A stretch of DNA of 64,000 nucleotides from Paenibacillus sp. MMS18-CY102 (lineage in GTDB: Bacteria > Bacillota > Bacilli > Paenibacillales > Paenibacillaceae): NCBI RefSeq assembly GCF_009789195.1, contig NZ_WSTC01000023.1, forward strand, positions 1 to 64,000. Reading direction: 5' to 3'. The number at the start of each line of letters is the position of its first letter. The first letter of the stretch is position 1. Below are positions 44,810 through 53,159 of the stretch, piece by piece. The translations under genes were made by a program, and so were the position numbers. Below the pieces are notes generated by a model. That model saw only the letters and a program-made list of their open reading frames with translations. It made no database searches and was not told the DNA's origin.

Positions 44810-46798
44810 ATGCAGGAGCATATGGATTTGGACGTTAACGAGATGCCGCTATATTTCGTATCCCGCGGTTATATTCGGCTGGCGACTGGTGTAGGTGTAG
44901 ACCTGCAAACGAGGCTAGTCAAATTTGATCTGAAATATTTATCGCTGGCAAGCCAAGAGAAAGTATTATTTACTGACCAGCCGAAGGAGCAAGATATTTT
45001 CACGTTGTACGGCATGGGCGGTGTTTATTACCTTCGGGCGTCGAACGGCAGGTGGGTCGGATTCCGCGATTGGAAGGAAAACATTATGGAGGGCTTTACT
45101 GTCCCCGTCAGGGGAGAGGCTACAGAAGTTTCGCTCCAATACGATTCGCCGAATGAACCCGAAAATGGCTTTGTTTTTAAAGCGAACATTAACGGTGAGT
45201 TGCAAACGGTGTTCGGGCTTGCTTTCGTATCTGTGCCAGAAGGGTTCGTCCATTCGAAGGAACTGTTCCCACGCTCCTATCCGCAGTATACGCTGCCTCC
45301 GCTTTGGCCTGGACGCAGCTGTAAAGGGGCTGATTACAGCACGCTTCCTTTTTCTGCTAGGCAGCTGTTTGAGCTCAATTTGGACGAAACAAGCTTTAAT
45401 CACTCCGAGATGAACCATGCCTTTATGCTAAAATGTACGATGCGAAAAGCAAGCCTGAAGGGCATTCAGGTGTTGGATTCGTTGTTGAACGGAAATGAGT
45501 TTAGCGAGTCGGACTGGAGCGAGGCGGATTTAAGCCGCAGCTCCTTCGAGAGGGCGAATTTCACACAGGCTAACTTGTCCCGCACTAGGCTGTCAGGCAC
45601 GAGATTCAATCATGCGAATTTGGCTCGTGCCGACCTAAGTGGAGCCGAGCTTAACGCAACGGAATTTTACGGAGCAAATCTGGCGGAAGCCAATTTGAGA
45701 AACGTTAACTGGAGCAACGCCCGCTTTGATACGAGCACATCATTGAAGGGTGTCGATTTCAGCCATTCTGACTTAACGAATTCGAGTTTCGCTAGCCTAG
45801 ACCTTGCCAAGGCCATTTTCAGGGGTGCAAAGCTGGATGGCTGTGATTTTAGAGGCGCGATCCTAGACGGAACAGACTTTTCCGAGACAGACTTAACGCA
45901 TGTACAATTCGATGAGTATCCGAAGTTTTCTGCCGAGCCAGGGAAATTGACCAAATTTTGCGGTGCAATCGTTCCGTTCGGTGTTATCAAACGCAGATGG
46001 AGCTACTTGGACCTTAGCAACGCACAGCTCGTGGATTTTCCAGATGTGCTGTCCGATGCGGACAACAAGCTGGAGGCACGCCATGCGGTGTTATCGGGAC
46101 TGGAGCTCCAGAGGCAGGCGATTCAATTCGCTAACTTTCAAGATTCGGATCTCAGGGGCATAAACTTCAGTAAGTGCAACCTCGATTTCTCACAATTTAC
46201 TGGTGCCCTTGCCGGAGGAATCGGAGAAATGCCATCGGCCGTTTTCTTCGCGGCAAGCTTGATGAATGCGGACTTCAGCCGTGCTAACTTGACGGGGGCG
46301 GACTTTTCCCACTGCTATTTTTACGGACAGGAGGCTAGTGTCGCCAACGCAGAAATGCCGCTCGTGAAATTCAACGGCGCCTATTTGGCCGGCATGAACT
46401 TCAAGAACGTCTCTAACCTAAAGGGGGCGAACTTTTCTGATGCATGCTTGGTCAACTGTGTCATCCGAGGTTCTAATTTGTCGCCATACTATGGATCCAA
46501 CGCCTCGTTTGCTAGGGCTTGCCTGCAGGGGGTTGATTTTGAAGATAGCTTGCTCTATGCGGCGAATATGAACGATGCGGCAATTTCGGAGGGCGATGGT
46601 GTGCTGCAAGTTACGATACTCATCGAAGATGCGCCGATTACGATGCCAGTCGCTTATTCAGCAACCCGTATTCCGTCCAAGGCGACGGATCACGCGACCA
46701 AATGCCCGAGCAGCGAATCTGGCCCGTGTATTGGGGAGAAGCTTCACAGTGATAAGGCTCCAATGCATGTATGGCCAGCACAGCAGACAGATATTTAG
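44810..46798 (+). CDS. Pentapeptide-repeat protein, partner of the 1087-aa protein
   Basis: About 662 aa. A non-repeat N-terminal ~190 residues is followed by long pentapeptide-repeat stretches (A(D/N)LSx pattern), e.g. ANFTQANLSRTRLSGTRFNH and ADFSRANLTGADFSHCYFYG, broken by a spacer at about residues 390-440. Such repeats form a right-handed quadrilateral beta helix. ATG 44810 is chosen because AAGGAGG lies 7 bases upstream; ATG 44804 is too close. It is 12 bases after the preceding gene, so they form one operon. Binding role inferred, target unknown. Confidence 0.8.
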   Translation: MQEHMDLDVNEMPLYFVSRGYIRLATGVGVDLQTRLVKFDLKYLSLASQEKVLFTDQPKEQDIFTLYGMGGVYYLRASNGRWVGFRDWKENIMEGFTVPVRGEATEVSLQYDSPNEPENGFVFKANINGELQTVFGLAFVSVPEGFVHSKELFPRSYPQYTLPPLWPGRSCKGADYSTLPFSARQLFELNLDETSFNHSEMNHAFMLKCTMRKASLKGIQVLDSLLNGNEFSESDWSEADLSRSSFERANFTQANLSRTRLSGTRFNHANLARADLSGAELNATEFYGANLAEANLRNVNWSNARFDTSTSLKGVDFSHSDLTNSSFASLDLAKAIFRGAKLDGCDFRGAILDGTDFSETDLTHVQFDEYPKFSAEPGKLTKFCGAIVPFGVIKRRWSYLDLSNAQLVDFPDVLSDADNKLEARHAVLSGLELQRQAIQFANFQDSDLRGINFSKCNLDFSQFTGALAGGIGEMPSAVFFAASLMNADFSRANLTGADFSHCYFYGQEASVANAEMPLVKFNGAYLAGMNFKNVSNLKGANFSDACLVNCVIRGSNLSPYYGSNASFARACLQGVDFEDSLLYAANMNDAAISEGDGVLQVTILIEDAPITMPVAYSATRIPSKATDHATKCPSSESGPCIGEKLHSDKAPMHVWPAQQTDI

Positions 46799-46815
46799 AT
46801 TCGGAGGGGATAAGG

Positions 46816-47277
46816 ATGAAAACGATCAAACGCATGATCGAGCACCAAATGTGGGCGAATCGTCAGCTGTTAGCCGCGATTGACGATTGTGAAGGGGACG
46901 TTCAGGAAGCACTTAACCTGTTTCGCCACTACATGATTGCCGAGCAGGTATGGGGGATGCGAATGAACGGCGAAAGCACCGCTCATATTCAACTCTGGAT
47001 CGAAGATGCTGATCTGGCCTCGCTGGGGCAGTTGATCGCAAGCAACGAGGCTCGATACCGCGAGTTGATGGAAAGCTTGACCGAGGAGCGATTGGACAGT
47101 GTCCTGTCGTACGCGAACCAGAGCGGAGCTGAATTCCAAACGCCAATCCGAGATATTTTGGCACATGTCAGCCTTCACGGCCAATACCACCGCGGCCAAA
47201 TCAATCGGATTATGCGGGAAGCATCCGGCAAGCCTGGGGCAGTAGATTTTATATTGTTTTCGAGATTATCTGAATAG
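46816..47277 (+). CDS. DinB-family protein
   Basis: 153 aa four-helix protein: KTIKRMIEHQMWANRQLLAAI at the start and ILAHVSLHGQYHRGQINRIM toward the end. The three metal-binding histidines fit the DinB/YfiT fold (His in helix 1, HxxxH in helix 4). ATG 46816 is used (GGAGGGGATAAGG upstream). Members include thiol-dependent transferases, but the activity here is not predictable. It lies 17 bases after the pentapeptide gene and before a terminator. Confidence 0.82.
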   Translation: MKTIKRMIEHQMWANRQLLAAIDDCEGDVQEALNLFRHYMIAEQVWGMRMNGESTAHIQLWIEDADLASLGQLIASNEARYRELMESLTEERLDSVLSYANQSGAEFQTPIRDILAHVSLHGQYHRGQINRIMREASGKPGAVDFILFSRLSE

Positions 47278-47287
47278 AAGCTGATCG

Positions 47288-47330
47288 AACAAGAGCCCCC
47301 AATCTCAGAAGAGAGTTGGGGGCTCTTGTT
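47288..47330. terminator. Terminator after DinB gene
   Basis: Perfect 15-bp stem AACAAGAGCCCCCAA / TTGGGGGCTCTTGTT, loop of 13 bases. Confidence 0.88.
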
Positions 47331-47353
47331 TCATTCTTGCGGAGTGACCGAGA

Positions 47354-47480
47354 ATGACCTGTAATGGTATCGCCAACGATAACGCTGACCCCGACGCAAA
47401 TGTCGAAGCTGGCGCCGACGCCGATGCTGATGCCGACTGACGTCGAAACCGACGCAGATACTGATACTGACGTTGACTAT
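47354..47480 (+). repeat. Asp-Ala/Asp-Thr low-complexity tract with possible micro-ORF
   Basis: A GAC/GAT-GCC/GCT/ACT triplet-alternating tract. ATG 47354 to TGA 47438-47440 would encode 28 residues ending in an alternating Asp-Ala stretch (AGADADADAD), with GGAG 9 bases upstream. The acidic pattern then continues in the +1 frame (VETDADTDTDVDY). It is either a decaying repetitive gene or a microsatellite; translation is doubtful. Confidence 0.35.
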
Positions 47481-47509
47481 CTGCATCGTCTATGAGTAGC
47501 CGCTCGCTC

Positions 47510-47692
47510 TAACGGACACAGAAGCCCTTATTTGGTTAAAATCGACTGCTTTCTTGCTGTAACGGACTCAGGTGCCGTTATTTGTGCAAAATGTCCCCTT
47601 TTTGGTCCCGATCATACTAAATAAGGACCGTGGAGTCCGTTACAATTTCAATCGGTGAGTTTGGCCAGATATAACGGCTGTGGTGTCCGTTA
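47510..47692. repeat. Nested palindromic intergenic repeat
   Basis: Outer arms TAACGGACAC (47510-47519) / GTGTCCGTTA (47683-47692) enclose inner arms TAACGGACTC (47560-47569) / GAGTCCGTTA (47633-47642). Both carry internal CCTTATTTG / AAATAAGG-type elements. The arms covary (ACAC/GTGT against ACTC/GAGT). A single related element is at 59498-59579. No gene is seen in 47480-47898. Confidence 0.7.
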
Positions 47693-47898
47693 GAAGTTCG
47701 ACACACCGATTGGAGGCGAGCCATACGAATAACTCGATCAACCAGAATGAGTGAGTGAGGATTGGATGCTTTGGAAAGTGGAAAGTTCCATATAATAAGG
47801 ATACCTCATATATAAATGGAAGTAGAGATGTGAAGATGATTGAGTACTCGCATACTGACGAAAAAGAATCGTCTAACTTTGATATATAATTTCACAAA

Positions 47899-47944
47899 TT
47901 AGTAATTAATTTAGAAAATATTAGCAAGATTAAAGTGATATAAT
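47899..47944 (+). promoter_or_regulatory. Operator-like AT-rich element and extended -10 promoter
   Basis: TTAGTAATTAATTTAG (47899-47914) shares its first 12 bases with the element at 41453. TATAAT at 47939-47944 has TG one base upstream (extended -10); no good -35. It lies about 70 bases before the signal-peptidase-like lipoprotein gene. Confidence 0.4.
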
Positions 47945-48011
47945 TAAGCAATAAGTCGACCGTCGCCTACCAAGCTTCTGACATAACTGAACCATAAAGG
48001 GGGATTTCGAT

Positions 48012-48908
48012 TTGGCTAGCAAATCGCCTATTATAAGCTTGCAAAGCAACAGAAACTGGATCATGTTGTTGCTTCTCGTCCTGCTCTTCATTAGTGGCTG
48101 CTCAACAGGCACGATAAAGGATACTGCAACGAAAGAAGAGCTGGACATTTTACACGAACCTAGCGCTGCATTAAAGCAGATGACCGTTAAAAGTGATGCC
48201 ATGTTGAATTATTCTTCTTATAACGCAATGCTGATGAACAACAACATGTTTGTAGATACGTCTTATTATCAACAACACCCAATTACTCGGGGCGATATTG
48301 TGATGTTTCAGACAGGCGATAGCCGGTTCCCTACAGATTTTGGACGGATTATCGGGCTGCCGAATGAAGAAGTGCAGTTAGTGAAAGGCCATGTTTATAT
48401 TCATGCAAGAAAACTAGCCGCGTTCTACGGAAGCGAGTACCGTGAGCAAAAAGCTGGAGACGGAGAGACGCCGACTTCCATGGCGGAATCTGTCAAGCTG
48501 GAGCAGGGCGAATATTTTGTGCTCGGCGATAATTGGAAGCGAAGCTTTTATGACAGCCAGTCGGTTGGGCCAATGAAAGCTTCTTCAATAAAAGGAAAGG
48601 TGTTGGGTTGGGAAGGGCCGAAGACGGCATGGGATTTTAAGCAGGGCGTTATCGTTGCGAAGGAGCCCAAGCGCGTTGCAATTGTTCGGAATGTCACTGC
48701 TAATGCGTTGCACGTAAGAAGTGTTGACGAGATTATGGGGATCGCACACTTAGAGGCGTTATGGGCCAATGTCAAACAAGAGGAAGAAATAGAAGCGCTG
48801 GAAATTGGAGATAAGGTCAGCTTCGAACTCGTTGGGGAATTTAAGTTTCAGATACCGCTTCAGGTAACAGTAACGAACTTTAAGCGAATTGGCAGTGTTT
48901 TTGAATGA
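48012..48908 (+). CDS. Signal-peptidase-I-like lipoprotein, probably catalytically dead
   Basis: 298 aa. N-terminal lipoprotein signal (hydrophobic core LLLLVLLF, lipobox FISGC30). The S26 fold is recognisable: HPITRGDIVMF, GRIIGLPNEEVQL, YFVLGDNWKRSFYDSQSVGPM. The catalytic Ser-Met is replaced (VKSDAML, Ala63 at the Ser position), and the catalytic Lys before Arg-Ile-Ile-Gly-Leu-Pro is Gly111. Both dyad residues are therefore missing by eye. TTG start with AAAGGGGG 8 bases upstream. A C-terminal ~90-residue beta domain is additional. It may act as a binding or regulatory protein at the cell surface. Confidence 0.72.
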   Translation: MASKSPIISLQSNRNWIMLLLLVLLFISGCSTGTIKDTATKEELDILHEPSAALKQMTVKSDAMLNYSSYNAMLMNNNMFVDTSYYQQHPITRGDIVMFQTGDSRFPTDFGRIIGLPNEEVQLVKGHVYIHARKLAAFYGSEYREQKAGDGETPTSMAESVKLEQGEYFVLGDNWKRSFYDSQSVGPMKASSIKGKVLGWEGPKTAWDFKQGVIVAKEPKRVAIVRNVTANALHVRSVDEIMGIAHLEALWANVKQEEEIEALEIGDKVSFELVGEFKFQIPLQVTVTNFKRIGSVFE

Positions 48909-49078
48909 AAAATGGATCTTGTTTCATAGTTAGGAATGGCATTTGGCTCTCCATCCGCAACAAGATAAAATCCGTTAACATCTTACAAGGAAATCGCAGA
49001 CGTTAACGGGTTACATCCGAGCATATTGTATTCCAATAAAAGGAATTATTCTTGTGATAGCCAAGTTGACCAGGAAAC

Positions 49079-50479
49079 CTATAATTGTTCCAATTTCTTT
49101 TGTTCCAATTGCTGTGGCTCCCGACGCTGCCAGCTTATGAAAACAAGAGACAACGCAACTGCCGTAAGAATCGCCCCAAGCAATCGGAATGCTCCCGCGC
49201 TGAACGTATCTCCCATTACGATGCTTAGCAGCAATGAAGAGAGAATGGTTCCGATGTATCTCGCTGTCATAAAGATGCCTGATGCTACACCAATGATTTC
49301 TTTCGGCGTGCTTTGGAACAAGGACGCTTGCATGCCGACATTGTTCAGCCCGTTGCTTATCCCAAATGCCGCTAAAGCTACACATACACTAATAACGGGA
49401 GAAGTTTGGTTCCAGGACATGATCCATACTGAACCGAATGTCATTAGCAGTGCGGATACAAGCAATGCCGGCCGTGGTCCAGCTTTGTCAATCCAACGGC
49501 CTGCTATCGGCGAAACTGCAAGCGAGCACAATCCTAAACTTAACATGAGCAATCCTGTCTGAAGTTCACTGACATGCCGGACCATTTGCAAGTAGGTTGG
49601 CAGCCCGAAGAAGAGCGAGTAGTAAAGGATGTTAACGAGCACAAATTCGATATTGACCCGTGCCAGTGCAGGATGTTTGGCGAATGTGCGAATAGGGATG
49701 AAAGGTGAGGCAACTTTTCGTTCATGCCTTACGAAAGCAATAAGAAGCAACAAGCCGATCAACCCGGCAACAACGTCTTCAGCTGAAGCATGTCCCTTTG
49801 ATTTGGCCAAGAGCACTCCAATAAGCAGCGAAACTAGGCCGAATGTGAACAATATGATTCCTGGCGCATCAATCAAAGCTAGCCATTGCCGAAGAGGCAT
49901 GTTCTGTGAAGCGGAAATGCGAGGTTCGTCTCTCGGGATGTACCGCCATGCTAATAGAAAGCTCAGAACGACGAACGGTATATTGATGAAGAAGATGGCA
50001 TGCCAATCCCACCAATGAATCAATACTCCGCCAACAAACGGGCCAATGGCTGCCGCCCCCGATAGAAATATGGATAAAACCGACAGCGCCGCCGCTTGTT
50101 TCTCCGTAATATGAATCCGCACGAGAGCCATTCCAACTGCAACCATCATGCTCGTTCCGATCGATTGAATAATGCGAAACACGATCAGCCATCCAAAGTT
50201 TGGTGATAGAGGCGCGAGTAATGAGGCAATTAATGCAACAACAAGCCCAGTTAGAAATATCTGCTTGCGGCCGAATAAATCACTTGCTTTTCCCATAACA
50301 GGCTGGGCTATGCAGCTAGCAATATAGAATGAGAATATAACCCAAGAAACGTCTGTAAAGTTAAGTTCATACATATTTTGCAGCCTTGCGATTGCAACCG
50401 AAATCATCGATGAATTTAATGGGTTCAAAAGCACCCCCAGCCCAACAGAAATCAATAACCATCTGTTATGAACAGTCAT
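49079..50479 (-). CDS. MFS multidrug transporter (EmrB/QacA, DHA2-like)
   Basis: 466 aa with about 14 hydrophobic segments. LGVLLNPLNSSMISVAIARL in helix 1 and DLFGRKQIFLTG after helix 2 are DHA2-type features; RIIQSIGTSMM carries the motif of helix 4. It should export drugs or metabolites with protons. It is divergent from the LysR regulator with 113 bases between them, so LysR may control it. The 48909-49078 stretch holds nothing recognised. Confidence 0.87.
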   Translation of the reverse strand: MTVHNRWLLISVGLGVLLNPLNSSMISVAIARLQNMYELNFTDVSWVIFSFYIASCIAQPVMGKASDLFGRKQIFLTGLVVALIASLLAPLSPNFGWLIVFRIIQSIGTSMMVAVGMALVRIHITEKQAAALSVLSIFLSGAAAIGPFVGGVLIHWWDWHAIFFINIPFVVLSFLLAWRYIPRDEPRISASQNMPLRQWLALIDAPGIILFTFGLVSLLIGVLLAKSKGHASAEDVVAGLIGLLLLIAFVRHERKVASPFIPIRTFAKHPALARVNIEFVLVNILYYSLFFGLPTYLQMVRHVSELQTGLLMLSLGLCSLAVSPIAGRWIDKAGPRPALLVSALLMTFGSVWIMSWNQTSPVISVCVALAAFGISNGLNNVGMQASLFQSTPKEIIGVASGIFMTARYIGTILSSLLLSIVMGDTFSAGAFRLLGAILTAVALSLVFISWQRREPQQLEQKKLEQL

Positions 50480-50592
50480 TTTAGTTCCCTCCTATTGCGT
50501 CCTGATGCCATCGTACTGGAAATCACACATTTATTCCAACGCATTTCATGGTATGATTTTATTGACTTAAAGGAATGAGCGGAGGGTAAGAG

Positions 50593-51489
50593 ATGGAACT
50601 TCTTCAGCTTCAGTATTTTGTCGAGGTTGCGCGATTGGAGCATGTCACGGAAGCTGCGCGAAGCCTCCACGTTACACAATCGTCATTAAGCAAAACGATT
50701 CAACGATTGGAGGAGGACTTAGGCGTCCCGCTATTTGATCGAATCGGGAGGAAGCTGCGGTTGAATCACTTTGGAAGCCGATTTCTTCACCGTGCAGAGC
50801 GAGCGTTATTCGAACTGGAACAAGGGAAGCAGGAGCTGAGCGATTTATCCAGTCCAGAACACGGAACACTTGAATTAGCGGTTTCTACTGCGAGCACATT
50901 GCCTCCAATCCTTAAAGCGTTTCGGAAGAAGCGCCCCGACATCCATTTTCATGTGCAAATGCTGGCTATGCAGGACATGGTTACGCTGCTTCAGAGGGGG
51001 GAGGTCGATTACTGCTTATCCTCGCCTCCAGTACAAGGGGACGGGATCGTATGCCAAATCGTGTTTAACGACCCTATCCTTATCGCCGTTCCTGCGGGGC
51101 ATCGGTTGGCAAGCCGAAGCAGTGTTTCTCTGGAAGAATTAAGGGATGAATGGTTTGTTGGCGTAAAGAGGGGCTATGGCACTCGCGATCTCGTTGATTC
51201 GATTTGTGAAGCGGCCGGATTTACGCCAAACTATGTGTATGAAGGGGATGAGCCTGCAAGGCTTAGCGCGCTAGTGGAGGCGGAAGTTGGCATTGCTTTC
51301 ATGCCAAGCACGGCAAGGTTTTCACGGGATAAAATCGCATATCTTCGCGCAGAGAATCATGATTTGGTGCGGGAAATCGCATTAATGTGGCATGAGAGCC
51401 GTTACCTTTCGCGGGCTGCACTGGACTTCCGGGAAGTCGTTATTGCGCACTTCGAGCAGCAGCCAGGAAACTCGAAGTTTGTCGAATAA
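50593..51489 (+). CDS. LysR-family transcription regulator
   Basis: 298 aa. N-terminal winged helix (LLQLQYFVEVARLEHVTEAARSLHVTQSSLSKTIQRLEEDLG) and a periplasmic-binding-protein-like effector domain from about residue 90. RBS GGAGGG. Divergent from the MFS exporter, the classical LysR arrangement. The effector is unknown. Confidence 0.9.
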   Translation: MELLQLQYFVEVARLEHVTEAARSLHVTQSSLSKTIQRLEEDLGVPLFDRIGRKLRLNHFGSRFLHRAERALFELEQGKQELSDLSSPEHGTLELAVSTASTLPPILKAFRKKRPDIHFHVQMLAMQDMVTLLQRGEVDYCLSSPPVQGDGIVCQIVFNDPILIAVPAGHRLASRSSVSLEELRDEWFVGVKRGYGTRDLVDSICEAAGFTPNYVYEGDEPARLSALVEAEVGIAFMPSTARFSRDKIAYLRAENHDLVREIALMWHESRYLSRAALDFREVVIAHFEQQPGNSKFVE

Positions 51490-51578
51490 TAGGGAAAAAT
51501 ATATAAAGTAGCCTATATTTACAAAGCTCAGCCAAGGCGTTACTATGTTAGGTGTAACGACAAGCTGAGGGCCATGCC

Positions 51579-51604
51579 TTTTAAAACACAACGTTGTTTT
51601 AAAA
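51579..51604. other. AT-rich palindrome between LysR gene and second asbE-like locus
   Basis: TTTTAAAACA (51579-51588) and TGTTTTAAAA (51595-51604) form a perfect inverted repeat, with ACAACGTTGT at its centre. It abuts the LysR terminator. It could be an operator for the following operon or part of the terminator. Confidence 0.35.
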
Positions 51605-51642
51605 CAACCCCGTTCGCTCCTAAGAGAGTGGCGGGGTTGTTT
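51604..51642 (+). terminator. Terminator after LysR gene
   Basis: Stem ACAACCCCG / CGGGGTTGT with a 19-base loop that itself contains inverted segments, followed by TT. Confidence 0.6.
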
Positions 51643-51758
51643 GGCGTTCTGGGAGCTGGCATTCCTTGTCGAAGAAACGGGAGGTGGAAAGGACAATTAA
51701 TCGGAGCGGGACATCAGAATAGACACTTCAGGGATTCCGGGAAAGGAGCGTTTGAACG

Positions 51759-53159
51759 TTGCCAGACCAATCGGTCATCGTCACGATTGACAATTTTCAC
51801 GCCCGCAAATTAAACAACGAAAGAAGGATATTCGTATATTTGCCCCCCAGCTATGGGAGAGAGCTTACTAAGCGTTACCCCGTCCTATACATGCACGCCG
51901 GACAGCGCGCATTCGCGCCTGCCGCTCCAGGGACGGAATCATGGAACATCCACCTCGCGGCAGATCGGTTGATTGCAGAAGGTACGATGGACGAGATTAT
52001 TATCGTCGCGATTGCCCATGTGCGGCCCGTCGATTCCAACGAGTATTATCATTTTTCCGCACCAGCAGAGGAAACGAAAGCTGGCATTCGCTGCTCGGGG
52101 ATCGAGTATGAGGACTTTATCGTCCATGATCTAAAACCGTATATCGATGAGCGTTTCCGAACGTTAACCGATTCGGCGAATACCGCACTGATCGGCTCTT
52201 CCGCTGGCGCATTGTCAACGTATCATACGGGATTTCGCCACCCAGACGTGTTCGGCAAGCTGATTATGTTATCTCCGTATTTCGTTAAAGCACAGTTGGA
52301 TGATACAGCGGAAACGAAGCTGCGAGAGGAAATCCTGTATCAGCCGTTTGACGGGGCAGACAAGCTGCCTATGAAAATATGGCTCGATATCGGGGACGCT
52401 GAAGGGCTGTTTCTGCCGCGCCATATCCGTGATGTTGCTCACAGCCTGATGAATCACGGCTACAAGTATGGCGAAGAGCTTGCCTACCTGGAGCAGCCGG
52501 ATGCAGCTCACCAAGAGGCTGATTGGGGTGAACGGGTCCATATTCCCCTGCTCTATATGTTCGGCCGGCCCGGTACTGCAATATGCCTCGAGCTGCGCGG
52601 AAGGGACGTTATTGGGCTTGCTGGGATGAAGACGCAAATTAATGCATTGCTTAAGTATGACAGCGGGTTCGCCATCACCATATTGGACGGGGCATACCGT
52701 GTAGAAAATCCAGACGTGTTGGCGATTCTCCCCGATGGCACAGTAGTGCCAAAGCAAGAGGGAACTACGCTTGTTACGTTGTATGCTGGCGGCTTAGAGG
52801 CGTCGAAAATATTCACCGTAGTGGCGCAAATGTCCGAATTCGTCGAGGTTCAAATGGATGCAGAAGTGCCAAGTGAACCAGAGATGGCGGATTCCATTTA
52901 CGGTGGCATGGGAATGAAGTTGCTTTATGTGGGAGAGAACCGTTACACAGGCACTTTCCACGTTCCAAGAGACAGTGGTTATCGCTTCCGCTTCACGAAA
53001 GGTTTCCGCAAATTCGAGTTGGATGCTGCAGGGAACGCGTTTCCGAACCGTTCGTTCCGGGCCTGTGAGAACATTGCTCTCCATTATCAAATCGAGCGCT
53101 GGGATGGCGCTGCCACCCATGCTCAGGTCAGGAGGAGTTATGCAGATCCAACATTTTGA
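51759..53159 (+). CDS. Enterochelin-esterase-like alpha/beta hydrolase
   Basis: 466 aa. The first ~275 residues form an esterase of the Fes/YieL/feruloyl-esterase group: YLPPSYGRELTKRYPVLYMH, nucleophile Ser148 in IGSSAG, candidate Asp213 (DIGDAEG) and His251 (DAAHQEADW). The C-terminal ~190 residues are a beta-rich domain of unknown kind. No signal peptide, so it acts in the cytoplasm. TTG start with AAAGGAG about 9 bases upstream. It overlaps the AsbE-like gene by 20 bases. It may hydrolyse an ester intermediate or product of this locus. Confidence 0.72.
   Translation: MPDQSVIVTIDNFHARKLNNERRIFVYLPPSYGRELTKRYPVLYMHAGQRAFAPAAPGTESWNIHLAADRLIAEGTMDEIIIVAIAHVRPVDSNEYYHFSAPAEETKAGIRCSGIEYEDFIVHDLKPYIDERFRTLTDSANTALIGSSAGALSTYHTGFRHPDVFGKLIMLSPYFVKAQLDDTAETKLREEILYQPFDGADKLPMKIWLDIGDAEGLFLPRHIRDVAHSLMNHGYKYGEELAYLEQPDAAHQEADWGERVHIPLLYMFGRPGTAICLELRGRDVIGLAGMKTQINALLKYDSGFAITILDGAYRVENPDVLAILPDGTVVPKQEGTTLVTLYAGGLEASKIFTVVAQMSEFVEVQMDAEVPSEPEMADSIYGGMGMKLLYVGENRYTGTFHVPRDSGYRFRFTKGFRKFELDAAGNAFPNRSFRACENIALHYQIERWDGAATHAQVRRSYADPTF

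Noticed and set aside
47510-47692. CRISPR array
   Set aside because: The repeated units are palindromic halves with unequal spacing, not direct repeats with regular spacers; no cas genes.
51643-51758. T-box or riboswitch upstream of the second locus
   Set aside because: GGTGGAAAGG-like bases are present but no antiterminator/terminator pair or T-box sequence is seen.
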